From assembly GCA_009760855.2 (NCBI GenBank), contig WPIO01000377.1:1-64000 (forward strand): a stretch of 64,000 nt of DNA, written 5' to 3'. This DNA is from Cristatella mucedo (taxonomy: Eukaryota > Bryozoa > Phylactolaemata > Cristatellidae). A program made the translations under genes and the position numbers. Positions 44,451 to 56,682 of the stretch are shown here, one piece after another; the stretch's first letter is position 1; each line of letters starts with the position of its first letter. A model generated the notes under the pieces. The model was not told the DNA's origin, did not search any database, and was given only the letters and a program-made list of their open reading frames with translations.

Positions 44451-44770
44451 TTAAGCTGCTTGTCTCGAGCCAGCACAATCTTTAAAGCGATTTGGCCAAG
44501 GTGATTTAAGATTTATTTCTCTATTATATTTTAAGATTTATTTCTATTTATTTCTTATTTATTTCTTTATTTAAGATTTATTTCTCGTTCATTGGAGGAA
44601 GTAGGTGGTACAAAACTTGTACAGTCTAAATAAATTTAAGTATACTTGGCTTTGTGGAGTGATGAAACAGATTTAATCTTCTGGCCCAATATATATGTAA
44701 TTTCAAATATATATATCGCACGAAAATAGTGCTTATACGTTTAGTGAGTGTTCTCTTCGCTCACCCCATT

Positions 44771-44816
44771 CTCTCTCTCTCTCTCTCTCTTTTTGCTTCT
44801 CTCTCTTTCTCTCTCC
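44771..44816. repeat. (TC)n microsatellite
   Basis: TC dinucleotide tract with one TTTTGCT interruption. Further short TC runs at 44909-44950 flank the LINE remnant. Confidence 0.9.
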
Positions 44817-44944
44817 CCACTTGCTTGCTTTCATTCTATAATGGGATGCGCTAGTGGCATCAGACACGATGTAGTGTGCATGTAGTGTGCATGCATCTTT
44901 AGTGTGTTCTCTCTCTCTTTAACTCTCTCTATCTCCCTTCTCTC

Positions 44945-45300
44945 TCTCTCCATTGATTTTTCGACAGCTTTTGATACTGTTGATTTACGCAAGGCCTTTT
45001 GAGTGCCTCTGATCTCGCCTTGGCATCACTGGTGCACCGAAATCGTCCAGGTTCCATCTCAGTTAGAGACTCGAGAACATTGTAGTCAATGGCAATAGTC
45101 ATTTAAGAAACCTCTACGTAAGTACATGATTCCCAGGGCTGTGTGCTTTGTCTGCTTCTTTTCACAATCAATAATCTCTCTCCCTCTCTCTTGTCGATGT
45201 AACCTCCAAACACAATCTAGTCTTCCACTTCTGTGACGATGACACTCAGATGTACTTATGCTTATTGTATGACGATACTAACTTACTAGTTATAGGCACA
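44945..45300 (+). mobile_element. LINE RT core remnant
   Basis: In shifting plus frames: DFSTAFDTVDLRKAF (RT motif with the first catalytic Asp), TSKHNLVFHFCDDDTQMYLC (the catalytic box, YADD decayed to CDDD) and LLYDDTNL. The TC-rich insertion at about 45170-45190 is not in other copies. It matches the layout of LINE-A upstream of its C-terminus. Confidence 0.75.
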
Positions 45301-46240
45301 AAGTGTGATGTCAGTCTGGAGAGCTCTCTGCTTTGGCAGCATAGAAACTGGAGGCACGGTCTCAAAAGGATTTTGAGATTTGTCATTCCCTAGCTTATGC
45401 TTGTGACAGCTTTCAAGAGCATCAAGGGGATTTCTAGCACAAGCTTTTCTACCTTGGTAGTGTGCATTAAATGTACACTCGTAGTCCTTTGTATCATTGA
45501 TTGTGCACAGTTGTGTCTGCTCGTGCTTATTGTTGTTGCTGTGTACTTGTTGTTATTGTCTCCTAAGCTAGTGCAGCAACTAATGAGCACGTTTGCTCGT
45601 TTTGCCTCCATGCATTTGGCAGCTGCAAGCTCATGGTTGAAGGTGCGTGAAACATGTCTTAACTAGGGAATGAGATTCTGGCAACTGCCAGTAGAATTTG
45701 TGACTGAGTGGAAGTGAGGCAGTCGAAGTCTAGAATCCGTTGAGTAAAGTTATAATGGCCGTGTAGCGGACATTGGTAATCCGCTCGTCCGGTCGTCTTC
45801 GGCTGTGTGATGGGTGTCCAGTCCCTCTTGCTGGGGAAGTTGTTGTGAATCCCATCTAGATTCTAGTCTCATAAAGCATCATGTGGACACCATGACCTAG
45901 ACTTGGCCATTCTATGGCTACAACGTTTAGTATTGAGCAGCGTGCGTCACTGGGCTTGTTGGTTTGTGCCTAAAGGCCTTGAGGCTGTCAATATGTTGCC
46001 CGCACTTTGCACACAAACACACTCACACGCACACACTTCGCACACTGCACCTCACACTGCATTGCACTGCATCAACATATATACAAACACATACACATTC
46101 ACAGTAAGGATGTCGGCGAGCATGGCCACACCAAAGCAGATGAGAGCCACTTCTTCTTCCTCACGTAGTAAAAGCATGCTGGTTGCTTCTAGTGGCCAGA
46201 ATTGTGAGCTGCTTCTTTGGCTTTGCGCTGTTCTGCACGC
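45301..46240. other. Unassigned sequence
   Basis: No gene was recognised. A CACA-rich patch is at 46010-46100. Confidence 0.4.
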
Positions 46241-46400
46241 AAACGCGTATCATGTAGAGTTTATTCGTTGGCAGACTGCTGTTCCAAGTTCACACGAAGT
46301 TCTCACTATGTATATGCTCCCTCTTGCCAACGTAATCGTTGTTGCACAATCCAAGCCTTCATTTTAACGCATGAGCCCATCACCAGCGTCCTGAACTTGC
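46241..46400 (+). mobile_element. LINE RT scrap
   Basis: In the frame open at 45903-46367, the end reads QTAVPSSHEVLTMYMLPLAN, which aligns with the 'VPQGSVLGPVLFTxYxLPLA' block of the LINE-A RT. Low-identity remnant. Confidence 0.5.
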
Positions 46401-46779
46401 CCACCAGTAGCTTGTAAGCCGATAAGCTGCACTTGGATGGCAGCAAAAGTTTTTCGAAATGACGATAAAAGCCTACCTATACTTATACCAAACCTTACAA
46501 AAGTCTAGTGTCACCTTACAGAAACTGGAGCTTAACCTTTGCAATTGGGCCCAGCTAACGCATTGACTTAAACCCCTGCAGATTCTGAGGTTCAAAATTA
46601 TCTTTTGTTGAGTTTAGACAGCCTCCCAAAGCCAAGTACGCATGCAGCTGCATGACATTGCAAAATGTCTGCTTTGGATAATGATCTCACACCCTAATTA
46701 GTCTCTCGACATTTTGTTACGTGCTGCAGATCCTTGTAACTGACTTCTTTGCAGCTCTTGTTGCTTGTGCTCACAAGAT

Positions 46780-47260
46780 TTTTACAGCTGATACACAACT
46801 GTGCAGCAAGGCTTGGTCTTGGTAAACGTTGCAAATGCCATATTATGCCACTTCTTACCGATCTGCACTGACTCTGCATCAGAAGCAGTGAATCTACTTT
46901 AAGATCTTGGTCACCTCTTTGTCATGTCATTTGCTTGCTCGATTTTACCCATCTGTAGGAACTTACTCATCCAGACTTCTTCAGAGTTCAGACATCTCTG
47001 AGCTCGGGTCGTTTTGCTTTGTGCCTAACTCTGCAAATTAAAAGTGCTCTAGAAAGAGATTGAGTTCTCTGAGGCGATTTATCAAGTAGTATTATTATTT
47101 TTATTAACCAACCTCACATCCTACGAAGACCTTGCCTTGAGTCCCGTGCTAAAGCAAGCTGGAGCACACATTACCGACAGACAATATGACGACCCATGAT
47201 TTGACAACATTTATAAGAAGGCTAAAACCTAGCTGTTCCTCACAAGTATTGTTATGATTG
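46780..47260 (+). mobile_element. Nested CR1-like LINE 3' remnants
   Basis: At 46830-46960 a 'CHITPLLTDLH'-like block (ATGCCACTTCTTACCGATCT) is followed by a spacer. The LINE-A hairpin lies at 47040-47106 (AAGTGCTCTAGAAAGAGATT, GAGTTCTCTGAGGCGATTTA) with an ATT tail. After the tail, CATCCTACGAAGACCTTGCC and GGCTAAAACCTAGCTGTTCC look like the 'YGDRAFS..' and 'LKTxLF' blocks of another copy. Confidence 0.6.
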
Positions 47261-47704
47261 TGGTGTATGTCCTTGTGCATGCTGAAACTGGAGCATGTCT
47301 TATCAATCCCAGCAAGTGCGTACATGCTTAAACTTCATGCCTTTCTAGCTGCTGCGATTTTATTGCTGCGCGAGTCATATATGTCTAAGTCACATCATGA
47401 AAAGCGCATTCAACGCTAGCAAGTCATCTCAATATGGACAAGTCTCGGGCTTGGTTCTCACTAAGAATTGTCCGATCTGTATTCCACAAAGCTCTTGGCC
47501 TTACTTGCTAATTACCTGCTCTGCAAGCTTAATGCTTTGGTGTCACTTGCTATGCAGACGCACTCCTGATATGTTGCTATCAGTGATATGTTGCAACCAT
47601 AATTTTCAGCGCTGAATCTTGGCTCAAAGATTGCTGTACAAAATATTCGTGCCTTCTTCACCGAAAGCATCACTTTGATTAAAGATAAGTAAACCTGGAT
47701 GCCT
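47261..47704. other. Unassigned sequence
   Basis: No gene recognised. Confidence 0.4.
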
Positions 47705-47800
47705 CTGTTAATAATAATAATAATATTGCACTTGATAAAGCGCCCTCAGAGAACTTAATCTCTCTAGGCAGCTTTACGCATTGCAGAGTTTCAGGCAGCT
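47705..47800 (-). mobile_element. LINE-A 3' hairpin tail
   Basis: (AAT)n, CACTTGATAAAGCGCCCTCA, GAGAACTTAATCTCTCTAGG, CAGCTTTACGC. A clean tail and hairpin, truncated right after it. Confidence 0.85.
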
Positions 47801-48077
47801 TTAGAAAGTCCAAATACACTGTGCATAGCCCATCATCAACATATTTTCCAGTTTTCATAATTGAAATGGGAAATGTGATTTGAGTCTTGGGGATTGTGTC
47901 AACAATGCATTGTCTCATTCCTGCTGTTGTTGGACAAATCGTAGATGAACTGCGCTTCCTACCAAATGAGTACATCCATAGGCCAGACGTTAGCATAAAA
48001 TAAGGGCAAACCCAGAACGCACGATTCAGCACAAAAAGGCACTCCGTGGGTGCCTCGCCATAACTGCTTAAGAGCAT
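47801..48077 (-). CDS. Unassigned minus-strand open frame
   Basis: An open frame of about 92 codons upstream of the inserted LINE-A tail. It contains RAFWVCPYFMLTSGLWMY and GKYVDDGLCTVYLDFLKLP. Residue composition is protein-like, with hydrophobic and acidic segments, but no family was recognised. The ATG at 48077 has no supported promoter or splice context. It may be chance or a decayed gene. Confidence 0.2.
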
Positions 48078-48089
48078 GGATCATAATCT

Positions 48090-48140
48090 ATTCAGTAAGG
48101 TGCTTGCTCTTCACGACCCAGGTCGTGGTTTGGAGTTCTT
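48090..48140 (+). mobile_element. SINE-2 scrap
   Basis: AGTAAGGTGCTTGCTCTTCA and CGACCCAGGTCGTGG match the SINE-2 head and the start of its box B region. The rest is missing. Confidence 0.45.
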
Positions 48141-49849
48141 TAGCAGACATCGTCACTGCTGAAAGTTGGTCACACCTCTTTTTCAGCCGTATAAATCGAG
48201 ACCGATCAAACTCAGTACTTTTTACTTTCTCATTTGGTAATTTCTTGAGCTACCTGTATCTCAGTGGGATATCCCTGACTTGCTTGAGTCAGCTAAATAT
48301 GATTTACACCTCTGATTTTGGAGGCTCGTTTACTTACTGATCGTGACTCAGCATTTTCATTCTAGTGGTATGATATCCTTTTGCACTGACGCAAATTCAA
48401 GTCCTGCTGACTGCTAGCTACCTCACATATTTTCTATATTGGGTCTCAAGACACATTTTAGCAAGGGTGTTTCTCTGTGTCATGAATATTTTCGAGCTAG
48501 TTTGAGTCCTGATGATCTCCACAGCACTGTTGCACTTGTTTTCGTTCGGGCATACTTATTTTTATAGTGTTGACCAAATTTAGCATGCTCCCCGGAGCAA
48601 CTACAGCGCGTGCTCCAAATGGAAACTGATCAGAATTTTATCTCATGCACATGTCGATTATAATGACATCGGCATTAGCGGCATTTCGTTAGCATAACTT
48701 TCCCTGCCATTGCTGCTGCCTTCACCACGTGACCATATTTGGCATGAACTTCTTGTTATCCTCGGTATGTGTGGCGTAGGTTGCATGGAAAGTAGAGCCG
48801 CTTCCTTAAGAAATTCGTTTGGCACCAGAATGCTACCCTCTGAGTGACCTCTCTTGATAGTAATAGTAAGTCTTTTGTGTAATGCCCCAAGAGAATCAAA
48901 TCTATGAGAGAAGCACTACTACCTCGTAGTCGTTGTGTTGTAGGGGTTCCGGCTGCAACGCCGAAAGTGATGTTTAAAGGTATTACTTTTGACTGATGTT
49001 AGCATTGACTGCATTGTCCATCAAAGTGTTGGCATGTGCTCTGTATTAGAGCCATACCTGGTATTCGGCATGCCCTACTGCCAAAACAATGCAGCAGCTG
49101 CCTAATTCGAGGGCGCAGCTAGGGACCATCTGTCGGGATCAATCTCTGCCCGAATGGGTGTTCCAGTGTGTCTGCGCAGAAGCTGGCAGTGTTTGTCTTG
49201 ATCTATGTACGTGTACCATACGGTGCCCAGAAGTGGCAGTGTTTTTGTCTTGATCTATGACCGTGTACCATACGGACGTGCCGAGTCAAAGCTTCTGCTG
49301 CCGACTGTCTTAAAGCCGAGGAATGGCTGCATGATTTTATTTGTATCTTCTCTTTGTTGCCTTTCCCTTGCTAGTGAAGCTTGCTTGTGCCTATATTTCT
49401 AAATGCTTCCAGTATTAGTGCAATGTGCACAGAAAAGAGGTCTAATTCTCTTTGCTATGCCACATTTCTTTAGATTATTATTAGCCCTGTAATCCGAATG
49501 CTTATGGGAATTAGCACCACTCGGCAAAGAAAGACTATGTGAAGGAAGTTGCACTCTAGGGATATCTAAAGAACATTGTCGTTTCACAGCCAATAAAGTT
49601 TCTGACATGGAATGGCTTTCTGGCCGAGTTTATGCACTGCATGTTTATGCACGTGCATGTTGGCTTTAGCACTCTAGCCTCAAGCGATGATGTACTTGCT
49701 TTGCTTTTACATACTTGATGTCCTGCATGTCACTAACCCTTGAGTAGTAATTCTCTGGCAGCCAGTCATAAAACGCTGAATAGAGATAAAATTCTTTTGG
49801 GGTGCTGCAAACTGACAGCAATATTACACATTTATATGCAATTAGTGTG
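48141..49849. other. Mostly unassigned, with two LINE scraps
   Basis: A LINE-A tail scrap in reverse is at about 48858-48930 (AATGCCCCAAGAGAATCAAA). A reverse LINE-B scrap is at about 49283-49345 (AAAGCTTCTGCTGCCGACTG, AAGCCGAGGAATGGCTGC). A direct duplication of about 60 bases (TGTACCATACGG..GTCTTGATCTATG) occurs at 49205-49275. No gene recognised. Confidence 0.45.
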
Positions 49850-50028
49850 GTGGGTGGGTGGGTGGTGGTGTGTGTGTGTGTAGTAGTAGTGTGTGTGTAG
49901 TGTGGTGTGGTGTGTGTGGTGTGTGGTGGTGGTGGTGGTAGTGTAGTGGTGTGGTAGTAGTATAGTAGTGTGTGTGTGTAAGTGTGTGTGTATAAAAAAA
50001 AAAAAAAAAAATGTGTGTGTGTGTGTGG
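49850..50028. repeat. GT-rich microsatellite with poly-A
   Basis: GGGT, GGT, GT and GTA tracts, then an A-run of about 17 (49996-50012) and a (GT)n end. It accounts for the His/Thr-rich minus frames seen here. Confidence 0.93.
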
Positions 50029-52635
50029 GTTTCTGTACACCCAACACCAGGCACATGCCTCTGGCACAACAGTTGAACTCGCACGAATATAGCCTGCATG
50101 GCTCGAAACAGAGAAACGTCGAATTAGCTGTCCTGCAGCTGCTGCTGATAAGTAATTATTATAGTCTGTTCACCATGCCAATGTCTTACTACTCACAACT
50201 ACTCTGGTTCACTGGAAACCTGATGACTGCAGATCTTGACTTTGGCACATTGAGTGTCTGTCGCATTTTATAAAGATTAAAAGGCGCTTCTCACAGGAAA
50301 TATGGTTAGTTAGCTATAAACTAGGTGCCACCCAGCCATGTCACTCAGCCACAGCCTGGGCGAGACTTTCTTTGCGCTGTTTTCTGTGGCTGTCATTTGC
50401 ATATAGAGTCTGAAATGTCGTTGTTTCTCTGTTGCACAGCAAATGAGATTGGTTGTCATCTATGATCGCACTGCTGCTGCTTTTTGTGGGAACACTAAAA
50501 TACCTCATCACAAAGAGCTCTCATTACGACTACATTTCCGTATTCCAATTACTTGTGCTGCCATGCTTGGACAGACAAAGAATGTGACTGCTTGAGGTTT
50601 GCAAATGATCTCTATTATCATCCATTTTCACTGATTAATGCTGAAACATTAGAATGCCTTGACAAACAATGAGGTCGAATTGCTTGACAGCAACGCTGAC
50701 GTTGATTTTGTGGTCGTGTTTTGACGTTATTTGTAGTTCATACCAGCTTAGTTATCGGGAAGTAACACTTGAGATGGTTGGTATAAATCAGCCTTCATTG
50801 ATGCCGAAAACGCATATACCAACAATGAAATGAAATAAGCGCTTAGCTCGCTAGAACAGCTAGCGGTCCACTCATACGTCATATCAGATTTCCAACTGAG
50901 AGTACAAATAAATGTTAGGTCATTATCTTGCTGCCTAATATAACGATACCCAGCTGGGCTTTAGCTGAAACTGTTTGCTGATCAACAGTCTGATCTCGAA
51001 TCCACGAAACGACGGAGTTACTGACAGGCGGATGAGGCATGCCTGACTCCAGCCAGTGAGCTGGACAAGATCACGCAGACAAGATTGGCAATTCTACGCT
51101 GTCAGACAGGCGTCACAAGAGTCGAGATGCCCAGGCTCAAATGCATCCATAGTACGTGTTTGCTTGATTCTCAGTGTCTTTAAATGCCATCTTAGCACAA
51201 ACAGATGTCGTAGACAATCCTCTGTGGTCAGCCAGTGCCACAGCAAAATAGCGCTGTGAGGATTTTTTTGACTGAATGCTAGAATGGGCAGTTGCAAGGA
51301 CAAGATAACCAACATTAGTAGTTCTACATTGCTTGCCAAAGATAACAGATTGCAGTGCCAGCTGTATTTAACCATTGTTTGTATTAACACATTGGTTTAT
51401 ATACAAAATCATGTAGACGATATGCCAGTATTCCGGAGCAAATTTAGCTCCTGACTCACTCGTATTAAGCACAGCCTGCGAGTATTATTGAGCACGGATG
51501 GAATCATTTCAGTTATGGCCTAGTTTATCGCGGTCCAGTATACGACAAAGATTAAATGCTGACATGCTTCAGTTACAGCTCGATATGAATCGCGCAATGA
51601 ATAGATTTAATGGATAACGTTACGGTTCTTCGATAACCGACCAGCTGAACACAGCTTTGTATCGCAGTTATTAAATTGAATTATTTTTTCATTCCGTCAA
51701 TGATAACTTAGCGAACACAGATCTCTCGTGCTTTAGTATTTACGGAATTGGCCACACTCATGATCACGAGTCGGCTATCAACTCCTTTGTCTACTTTCTG
51801 CTAGTTCGACCAGTCGATGTCTGCATGTGCAAAACTGATGCCTAAAACATGACCATTTCTCGAAGAGTTCATATCACGACGTGCATTTTGATTATCTTTT
51901 ATACATCCAAAATTATCTGTGCTAAAGAAAATATTCTTGAGGCAACCGTTTTTTGGAATTCATCAACCACTCAGTTATAAGCGTACTAAACGGTAAAGAT
52001 GCACAATTTATTATCTCTCACATTTAGTAGCATTTCGATTTCATAAAATTCGCACAATATACTTGTTAATTAAGAAAGCATATTTCTGAGCACTGAATGT
52101 ATAGTTTATCACTGCATACATACATATATACATTATTATATAGCAGTTAAACACACGTAGTTTAGTTGCAGTGTTAAAAAAAGCACCATTATTAATGAAA
52201 TACAAGTAGCCGTCAGCTTTGCTGTGCTGATGCTGCATACTGTTTCTAGCTTGAGATTGATTACACACCAGCCTCCCCTAGCATTGAAGCAGGTGGTACA
52301 CAGCTCAAGACAGCTGCCTGCGAAAACCAAGCAAACGCAAAACATTGGGGTCTACTGTCTATCAGCAGTGCAGTTCAGTGGTGTTTCTGACTTACTCTGA
52401 TTGCTGTTCAAGAACACCTTTGTGTGTTAGTGATTGCAGACCATTCAATGTTGTTAATGCTTTCTGACATTGCAGCACACATAATATAAAGTCTGGCTGG
52501 GGATTGCCTGTGGTCACTAGTTCGTTGAATGCATTTGTCATTGTTCGTCAATTATCAGAGCAGCCAATGCGTGATCTCCGGTCAACTCACAGGCATGACT
52601 GAGTTCAGTGGCTGGATGATTTTCGGTGTTGGTTT
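50029..52635. other. Unassigned sequence
   Basis: No gene or clear repeat was recognised. The minus frame at 51094-51390 (98 codons) has hydrophobic stretches but no motif. Confidence 0.4.
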
Positions 52636-52639
52636 CAGA

Positions 52640-52875
52640 TTTCAGCAACAAGTGGAAGAGCAAGCAGAGTCAGTGGAGCACAGTGCAGTGAGTGCTATTG
52701 CACTAGGACGCTGAAAGATGTGGCCATAGTCGGCAGCCGAGCAGTAGATGTCTTACAGAATCTCGCTGAGTCTGTCTAGACTCCGCAGAGCAGTTTGTCG
52801 CCAACTGCTTGGTGAATGGGACAGCCAATTTATTGTCCACAGAGCACAACTGAGGCTCAGGGCTGTGGTACGAAG
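52640..52875 (-). mobile_element. LINE-B fragment
   Basis: On the minus strand: GTGGACAATAAATTGGCTGT, CAAGCAGTTGGCGACAAACT, GACTCAGCGAGATTCTGTAA, then ACTGCACTGTGCTCCACTGA. The order matches LINE-B from its 'DNKLA' block to its end. Frameshifted. Confidence 0.65.
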
Positions 52876-54920
52876 GAGCGCGGGCTTGGGGTCAGCGTAT
52901 AGGTCCACAGCCTGCATTTCAGCCACCACCATCTCTAGCTCTTCAGCAGAGACAGTTTCAAATGCCTGTGCAGCCGCACTCATAGTCCGCTGTAGTGGCA
53001 TGGGTTTGCTTTTGTGTTAAAAGGGGAATTACAACATCGCCGCATAGTTGCCTCATGAAGCCACTGTGGGAGACAGCTTCTAATCTGGGATAGATCTGAT
53101 AATGATAGTAGTCTTCTTAATGAAGCTGAGTTCCTCAGGCAGCCAGAACACGACACCTGTGACATGAGCACGCAGAAGGTCGCACACAGCATCACTGTAT
53201 CCGCCGCCACTGCTAGTGCCCCAGAGGCAGTCTCGGCTTGTCGTCATTTACTATGAAAGCCTGACATCCAGGACGAATGACACCAGAGATGAGCTGAGCA
53301 GCTCCAATAATACATGACAAAGAGAGGATGCTGCATAGAACACAATTCTCAATAACACATCGTCAGACCGTTAACTAGACACTTATACAGAGAAGGAAAT
53401 GTCAAAAGATTGCTGCCATCGCAGAATTGCACAGTGACAACAGAGGTACTTCCACCGTGCTTTATGAGTGCTATTATGATTTGCCCTTCTTAAGATGTGT
53501 AAATTTGTCTTCCATTCGTGGCTCACTGGAACAGCACTATGTGGGTGGGATGAAGGAGAGCCATGATGCAAAGCAAGGGTTTTTTGGTACGTTAGCCATC
53601 ACATGTAAGGGGAAAGAGATTGAGGATGCTTATACAAATCAATTATAATATTTGCTCACTTATTTTCAGGACAAATCACGAATAAAGTCTATGAACACCA
53701 TGAAAAATATTGGACTCACACAAATCCTGCATCGAATTAGCACACGACCGCCAGTCAGTACACTTGACACCAAACACCTTCAACAGCGGTAATATCGCTA
53801 TTGACAACAGCTATTATATTTTTTCTGTTGAGCCTTATCGATATTGAAGAAATTGGTGCCGCCAAAGGACATGCAGCCATTTTGAATAGTTCTTGACACT
53901 GGTTGTCAAAATTAGCGTACGCATACTATTATTACAACTACTTCTTAGGGCTGACCATTAGCAAATGATGGGGAAAGTTGTTAGTTCAGAAGTTCACTTC
54001 GTAGTAATAAAGCACTATCGCCGGGTATGCCAGCGTTCGGCCGAGAGATATCACAGCTAATTTACACCAAATAGCAAGGCATCCTTATGCCTGTGGTTAC
54101 GACGCGCCGGCTTCATGGCCTTATCACGCTTGCCATCGCCAACCTGGGGCCTTCGTGGCATCTCTGCTTCACATCTTCGACCGTCATCGGCTCGACCATC
54201 TCCCTTCATTTGCTGCGCCACACGTGGTAAGAATGCTGCCTAGCTAAAAAGATTTTCCGAGTCCTCACTCTAAAGCTTAGAAAAACAGCTTTTACAATCA
54301 AAAACTGAAGTATGCAGTCAGTTGGGACAGTGATTTCCACAAGACAAGTGAGCAATTTCCTGCTTGCCGATTCTAACCATCTCCCAGATTTATCAGCTGA
54401 CTGAAGCTGCCTTCACTGAAAAATGCCTGCATATGCACTATTAAGCCCCCGACTGCAGTTATTGATCGCACCTGATCTCTGTAGATTTCTCTGCATGCAT
54501 GGTGTCATTCGTGCTTGCAAAGAGCTCTCCTCACTCTCTCATTACTGGCAGACAGCACCGCTCAGCAGCCAGGTTTTAAATACAGCCCAGTTCGCGCGCA
54601 CATCGCCCACAGCTAGCCTTCACACTCGGATCTCTATCTGACAGTAACTTTCGCACCAATGCCACCAGCTCACTGTTGCTGCACCTCATTTGCTGCTTCC
54701 TAAAACCACTAGTCATATTTACAGAATAAGGTTAGTTGTCAAATTTCAGAGGGCTCTGACTATGAGCTGCGATGACTCAAGCTGTGTTCCAATACAGTTG
54801 ATCACGGATGACAGAGTAAAGCCTCTGACTCACATGCTCTGGTTGCCACGCCGGTCCGCGCAACAGCTCAGCCTGCTCGGTCATATAATGCATCATACTA
54901 GCTGCTCACCGGCTCACCTT
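52876..54920. other. Unassigned sequence
   Basis: No gene recognised. Open frames are short and overlap on both strands. Confidence 0.4.
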
Positions 54921-54925
54921 TACAT

Positions 54926-55513
54926 TTACTTCATGGGAATTTGTGGCTGCGACATCACTTGCACGACATCTTCCTGTTGATCGAGGCACATCCTTTCGGC
55001 TTCCATGCTACCACTATCTGCTGATTTGGCTTCCTGATATAGGTTCATTTTCTTTTTGATGTATGAAATGTTTGTTGCTTGTGCTTTTTTGGTCTGAGCT
55101 CGTGGGAAGAGCTTACGAAGTTTCAGATGAAGACATTGCACAGGAACCATTGAAAAATTTAGATGCACGGGTATTCATCCAGCTTGATGAGCATTGGTGT
55201 AGGTGGCAGAGGAGCCAAAATGAATAAGAAGGGTCAGCAGAATAGACGATGCCATCTATTACAGGTGCTCGTGTCTGCTTGAGGTCGAGTAGACATGCAT
55301 AGCCTTCCTGTCGCTTGCACATATCTCCTGGGCAATTCTTTTTTCGTCAGAGATAGAAGATTGACAGCTTGATGCGCTTGTTGGGAAGTAGATCAGCAAA
55401 TAATGTCCTCGTATCTGTGCCTTATAAATGATAGAACTCCTGATGGTGCAAGCTGGTAGCCTGATGACGCTCATGGGTGGCATACGTGGAGGAAAGGGAT
55501 GGCTGCATGGCAT
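54926..55513 (-). CDS. Possible frameshifted minus-strand coding region
   Basis: Three minus-strand frames are open one after another with overlaps: 55513-55259, 55322-55113, 55168-54926. Fragments read SISDEKRIAQEICASDRKAM, YACLLDLKQTRAPVIDGIVY and KLFPRAQTKKAQATN with a charged end SADSGSMEAERMCLDQQEDV. Their serial arrangement is what one exon with two indels would look like. I recognise no family. It could also be chance. Confidence 0.22.
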
Positions 55514-56280
55514 ACAACAAGCTCGGCCTTGCTTCCTCGATCACGTTCGTTGACCTCGATCAGCTGGCAGTGCGCCTAGTGGCAGCCGCGCACATCAAAG
55601 AGGTCTCATATCGCACCCGAGTTGGGGCAGGCTGAGTGCGTGGTTGAGCCACGACCAGCTGTCACACCTGGCACTGGTCGTTGGTGCTGCCAGTGCTGCT
55701 GCAGTGCTCAGCACAATGTTCAGGGTGGGACAGTGGCCACTGCTGATAACAGTTTCGGTCGCCTTGTTGTAAATAGCGCAACAGGTCCATGGTGGACTGC
55801 CCAAACCTGCCGGTGCCAGCTGCCGTGTTCTCCCGCCTGCCTCAGACATTCCTTCACCACCATTAAGATGGTCAGCGAAGCGATTGAGGGTCACGAGGAG
55901 AACACATATGAGGGCTGAAGGACCGGCGGATGGCAGCAGCAGTGGCAGCAGTTCCGGTTAATCCAGATCTGGGATTCTGCCGCACCACGCCCAGCACTCT
56001 TTCCTTCCATACGGCTCCATCGTCGCTGTTGCTGTGGTTTTGACCGGAACGAGGTGTCACGGTACTGGATCTAGCCAGGCCGGCACAGAGCGTGGAGGCC
56101 ATCATGATCACCATACTGGGAGCGGCTGGCTGCAGGCGCAGCAGCAGCCAGACCCGACGAGCAAGCACGGTCGTCGATGATGGATTGCCGCACGGTGTCG
56201 GCCGAGAGACTGGCAGCTCACTGCGCCAGGACGCCATCAGCTACGTGGCACCCGTCTCTTGACAGTGAGCGCCTGTTCTC
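55514..56280. other. GC-rich unassigned region
   Basis: CpG and CAG/CTG-rich, with overlapping open frames on both strands (for example 55595-55894 and 55872-56237, minus). No motif recognised. Confidence 0.35.
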
Positions 56281-56283
56281 TGA

Positions 56284-56682
56284 TGCCTGACAGAGCTGAA
56301 ATGCCCCGACGGCTGCTCGGGTCGCTCGCCTGCCCTGGTGGCAGACACCCTGCCAGCAGACCAGGCCTACGGCTCATCGCCGACTGCGCCGGCGCCGGAG
56401 TTACAGCCGCCGGCCGGCATGGAGAGGATGCCGACCAAGAGAAAGCAGCAGCAGCAGCAGCAGCAGAGCCATTCCACTGTGCAGACTTTCCCCATAGGGG
56501 CACTTAAGAAACAGTCACCCACGCCACGGCACATTAGAGCGCCGAGCCGTCTGGCCGAGCCTGCCAGCCGCATGCAGCAGGCGTGGTTGTTGGCGCCGAG
56601 CATGCTGCCTCACTCAGCTGGCAGCTGGGATCAGCTCATTTCTGTAACTAATTTGTTGGAGAGATACCGAGGATATTGCTAA
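56284..56682 (+). CDS. Possible coding region with short poly-Gln
   Basis: A plus frame is open from 56284 to the stop after 56679. It includes PTAPAPELQPPAGMERMP, a basic TKRK, seven Gln (CAG repeats at about 56446-56467), then SHSTVQTFPIGALKKQSP. The Pro/Gln-rich, basic composition resembles a disordered region of a nuclear regulator. The CAG tract also opens other frames, and no domain is present. Confidence 0.2.
   Translation, partial: CLTELKCPDGCSGRSPALVADTLPADQAYGSSPTAPAPELQPPAGMERMPTKRKQQQQQQQSHSTVQTFPIGALKKQSPTPRHIRAPSRLAEPASRMQQAWLLAPSMLPHSAGSWDQLISVTNLLERYRGYC

Noticed and set aside
49666-50273. His/Thr-rich minus-strand proteins
   Set aside because: They translate the GT-rich microsatellite and its poly-A run.
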